From assembly GCA_947454695.1 (NCBI GenBank), contig CANGMW010000131.1:1-7269 (forward strand): a stretch of 7,269 nt of DNA, written 5' to 3'. Position numbers and translations under genes: made by a program. Shown piece by piece: positions 5,096 through 7,269 of the stretch. The DNA is from Comamonadaceae bacterium. GTDB lineage: Bacteria; Pseudomonadota; Gammaproteobacteria; Burkholderiales; Burkholderiaceae_C. Every line of letters begins with the position of its first letter. Positions within the stretch are counted from its first letter, which is position 1. The notes under the pieces are model-generated. The model did not search any database. It was not told where the DNA came from and was given only the letters and a program-made list of their open reading frames with translations.

Positions 5096-6361
5096 ATGAC
5101 GTTCAAACTCAGCACCTTCGCGTTGACCACGATGGCCTTGTCGGTCTCGGTCTTGCTCAGCGCCCCCGCGCACGCGGCGCCCGATGCCGCGCTGCTGCGT
5201 GCAGCCCAGGCGGCGCAGCCTGCGGTGATCGTCTCGCTCAAAGACATGGTCGCCCTCGAATCCGGCACCATGGATGCGCCCGGGCTCACGCGCATGGCCG
5301 ACTACGTGCAAGCGCGCCTCCAAGCGCTGGGCGGCCAGGTCGAGCGGCGCAAAGCCAGCAGCGGCAACGGCGACATCCTGATTGCGCGCCACAGCGGCAC
5401 GGGCAAACGCAAGTTCATGCTGATCGCGCACATGGACACCATCTACGCCCCCGGCACACTCCAAACCCAGCCCATCAAGCAAGACGGCAACCGCTTGTAC
5501 GGGCCCGGCATTGCGGACGATAAAGGCGGCATCGCGGTGGTGCTGCATACCCTGCAAATTCTCAAAGCCGCCGGCTGGAAAGACTACGCACAACTCACCG
5601 TGGTGTTCAACGGCGATGAAGAGTCATCCTCCAACGGCTCGGGCGCCACGATTGCTGCACTGGCCGCTGAACATGAGGTGGTGCTGTCCTACGAACCCAC
5701 TGCCGCCAAAGCCGTGGCCAAGGTCGAAGGCGTGTTGCTATCGGCCGCAGGCACCGGCACGGCGACCCTGACCGTGCAAGGTCGCAGCTCGCATGCCGGC
5801 GCGGCGCCCGACGAGGGCCGCAACGCCCTGATTGAAATGGCGCACCAGGTTTTGCAAACCGCCGACATCGCAAAAACCATTCCCGGCGCGCAACTGAACT
5901 GGACCCAAGCCGAGAGCGGCAAAGTGCGTAACCAGATTCCCGATCAGGCCAGTGCCTCGGCCGATGTGCGCCTCACCGCTACCGACGCGGCCGCCAAACT
6001 GCAAGCCGCTCTAGACGAGAAAGCCAAGGCGCATCGCGTCAACGAGACCCGTGTGAGCTATGTGGTTCAAACAGGTCGCCCGCCCTATGTGGGCGATGCC
6101 CGCACGCGTGAACTCGCAGCCAAAGCCCAAGCCATTTACGCCGAGCTCGACGACCGTCCCTTGTACCTGCACCCCAGCACGGGGGCGGGCACCGATGCGG
6201 GCTATGCCAGCATGTCGGGCAAAGCCGCGGTGCTGGAGAGCATGGGCCTGGCCGGCTGGGGCTACCACGCACGCGATGAGTACATCGAGATCGACTCCAT
6301 CGTGCCGCGCCTGTACCTGAGCGCGCGCTTGCTCATGCAACTGGCGCAGGAAGCACCCTGA
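5096..6361 (+). CDS. Secreted M20 family metallopeptidase, glutamate carboxypeptidase (CPG2) type
   Basis: This 421-residue protein starts with a Sec signal peptide (MTFKLSTF, hydrophobic core, AHA then APDAA), so it is exported, probably to the periplasm. It is an M20 dizinc peptidase. The metal and catalytic residues are all visible: His112 (AHMDT), bridging Asp141 (GIADDKGG), catalytic Glu175 and ligand Glu176 (GDEES), Glu200 (SYEPT) and His391 (GYHARDEY). The first five coincide in number with the residues recalled for Pseudomonas carboxypeptidase G2; the last is six further on. The lid/dimerisation domain includes SSHAGAAPDEGRNA with His233. CPG2 removes C-terminal glutamate from folates and other N-acyl-glutamates; substrate range here is inferred from the family. 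It begins 50 bases after the crotonase gene and ends nine bases before the next gene, so co-transcription is likely. Confidence 0.92.
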   Translation: MTFKLSTFALTTMALSVSVLLSAPAHAAPDAALLRAAQAAQPAVIVSLKDMVALESGTMDAPGLTRMADYVQARLQALGGQVERRKASSGNGDILIARHSGTGKRKFMLIAHMDTIYAPGTLQTQPIKQDGNRLYGPGIADDKGGIAVVLHTLQILKAAGWKDYAQLTVVFNGDEESSSNGSGATIAALAAEHEVVLSYEPTAAKAVAKVEGVLLSAAGTGTATLTVQGRSSHAGAAPDEGRNALIEMAHQVLQTADIAKTIPGAQLNWTQAESGKVRNQIPDQASASADVRLTATDAAAKLQAALDEKAKAHRVNETRVSYVVQTGRPPYVGDARTRELAAKAQAIYAELDDRPLYLHPSTGAGTDAGYASMSGKAAVLESMGLAGWGYHARDEYIEIDSIVPRLYLSARLLMQLAQEAP

Positions 6362-6370
6362 GTCACGCCT

Positions 6371-7269
6371 ATGACGCTTGACCTGCTGTGGAGCCGCTGG
6401 GTTGACCTGCACGCCCTGGTCGTGCTGGGCGGGCTGGTGTTTTTTGCGATGACCTCGCATGCCCGACAGCAAAAACGTCACCCCTCCGCCGCCATTGCCT
6501 GGGTGCTCTCGCTGATCTTGCTGCCCTACCTGGCCCTGCCGCTGTACCTGCTGCTGGGCGACCGCAAGGTCTTGCACAACACCCCGCCCGGTTTACCGAT
6601 GAGCGCCAGCGACCGTGTGCTCGATCACGCCAGCGCGAGCCTGGACAGCTTTGTGCATTTGGCCCAAGCGCTGGGCTTGCCGCCGGTGTGTCGCTACGAG
6701 CAACTGCAGCTCCATGCCGATGGCCAAGCCGCGCTGGATGCACTGCGCGCACTGATTGACAAGGCGCAGCACCGACTGGACCTGTGCACCTTCATTCTGG
6801 GACGCGACGAGCTGGGTGAGGACATCAGCCAGCGGCTCATGGCACGTGCCCGCGCCGGTGTGCGTGTGCGGCTCTTGATTGACGGCGTGGGCATTTACCT
6901 AGGGGGCCGCCCCATTTTGAAGCGACTCAAAGACGCCGGCATTGACGTGGCGCTGTTTGTGCCACCTTGGCACTCCTCTTTGCCTGGCAAAACCAATCTG
7001 CGCAACCACCGCAAGCTCGCCATCGCCGATGGCCGGCAGGTGTGGACGGGCGGTCGCAACCTGGCCGCGATTTGCTTCACAGGCCGCAGCAGCGGATTGC
7101 TCGAGCGCACCCCTTGGCTTGACCTGAGCTTTGATGCACTGGGTGAGCTCGCTGAGCAAGCGCAAGTGCAATTCAATCAGGACTGGGATTTCGCCAACCA
7201 CCCCATCACGCAGCCGTCGCCCGCCTCACCCACGCGGGAACGGGTACAAGCCGCCCGAACCGATGAGGA
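6371..7269 (+). CDS. Phospholipase D family protein, cardiolipin synthase-like, 3' end cut by window
   Basis: The frame is open from the ATG at 6371 to the window edge (299 codons). Two N-terminal hydrophobic segments (about residues 12-28 and 40-63, ending LPLYLLLGDRK) form the membrane anchor typical of bacterial cardiolipin synthases. A PLD domain follows, with RLDLCTFIL, RARAGVRVRLLIDGVG and the first HKD motif: His213, Lys215 and Asp220, then GGRN at 227-230. The second HKD motif, needed for a complete active site, would lie beyond the window. Cardiolipin synthases of this class join two phosphatidyl groups at the inner membrane, usually using two phosphatidylglycerols. Other PLD-family transferases have the same layout, so no symbol is assigned. 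There is no clear ribosome binding site, and the nine-base gap suggests translation coupled to the carboxypeptidase. Confidence 0.88.
   Translation, partial: MTLDLLWSRWVDLHALVVLGGLVFFAMTSHARQQKRHPSAAIAWVLSLILLPYLALPLYLLLGDRKVLHNTPPGLPMSASDRVLDHASASLDSFVHLAQALGLPPVCRYEQLQLHADGQAALDALRALIDKAQHRLDLCTFILGRDELGEDISQRLMARARAGVRVRLLIDGVGIYLGGRPILKRLKDAGIDVALFVPPWHSSLPGKTNLRNHRKLAIADGRQVWTGGRNLAAICFTGRSSGLLERTPWLDLSFDALGELAEQAQVQFNQDWDFANHPITQPSPASPTRERVQAARTDE

Noticed and set aside
1..7269. CRISPR array, tRNA, rRNA, insertion sequence, toxin-antitoxin or defence system
   Set aside because: No regularly spaced repeats, RNA-gene signatures, transposase motifs or small paired genes were found. All long plus-strand coding stretches are accounted for by ordinary metabolic or envelope proteins.

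Overview
The window reads as an ordinary stretch of a GC-rich betaproteobacterial chromosome, most likely Comamonadaceae/Burkholderiales (Rhodoferax-, Polaromonas- or Hydrogenophaga-like). This is inferred from three things: a Bug-type periplasmic solute receptor, a family greatly expanded in that order; the intergenic inverted repeat built on the core CTGAGC-x-TGTCGAAG, which is common in those genomes; and the general codon style. No rRNA, tRNA, transposase, phage gene or CRISPR array was seen. All seven genes are on the + strand.

Layout. (1) Positions 1-1454: the C-terminal part of an IlvD/Edd-family dehydratase overlaps by four bases (ATGA) with a beta-hydroxyacid dehydrogenase of the 3-hydroxyisobutyrate dehydrogenase family. 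This is a translationally coupled pair that probably handles hydroxy- or sugar-acid or branched-chain carbon. (2) Positions 1455-1673: a 219-base intergenic region holding a pair of near-identical 11-mers 21 bases apart, a dispersed inverted repeat, and a perfect 16-base palindrome next to a good -10 box. (3) Positions 1674-2639: an orphan Bug solute-binding protein, followed by a strong intrinsic terminator. (4) Positions 2654-4024: a lipoprotein with four calcium-binding FG-GAP/VCBS-type motifs, whose signal-peptide region physically contains that terminator. (5) Positions 4122-7269: a crotonase-family protein lacking both usual catalytic glutamates, a secreted M20 carboxypeptidase of the glutamate carboxypeptidase (CPG2) type with all metal ligands present, and the first 299 codons of a membrane-anchored phospholipase D/cardiolipin synthase-like protein. 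These three are closely spaced and may be co-transcribed.

How the parts may work together: the dehydratase, dehydrogenase and Bug receptor look like uptake and catabolism of an organic acid. The crotonase and carboxypeptidase could each serve catabolism of acyl-CoA or N-acyl-glutamate-like compounds, and the cardiolipin synthase-like gene is a membrane-lipid function. No exotic multi-gene system is evident. The points most worth a second look are regulatory (the terminator inside the start of the lipoprotein gene, and the palindrome upstream of the Bug gene) and enzymatic (the crotonase active site).
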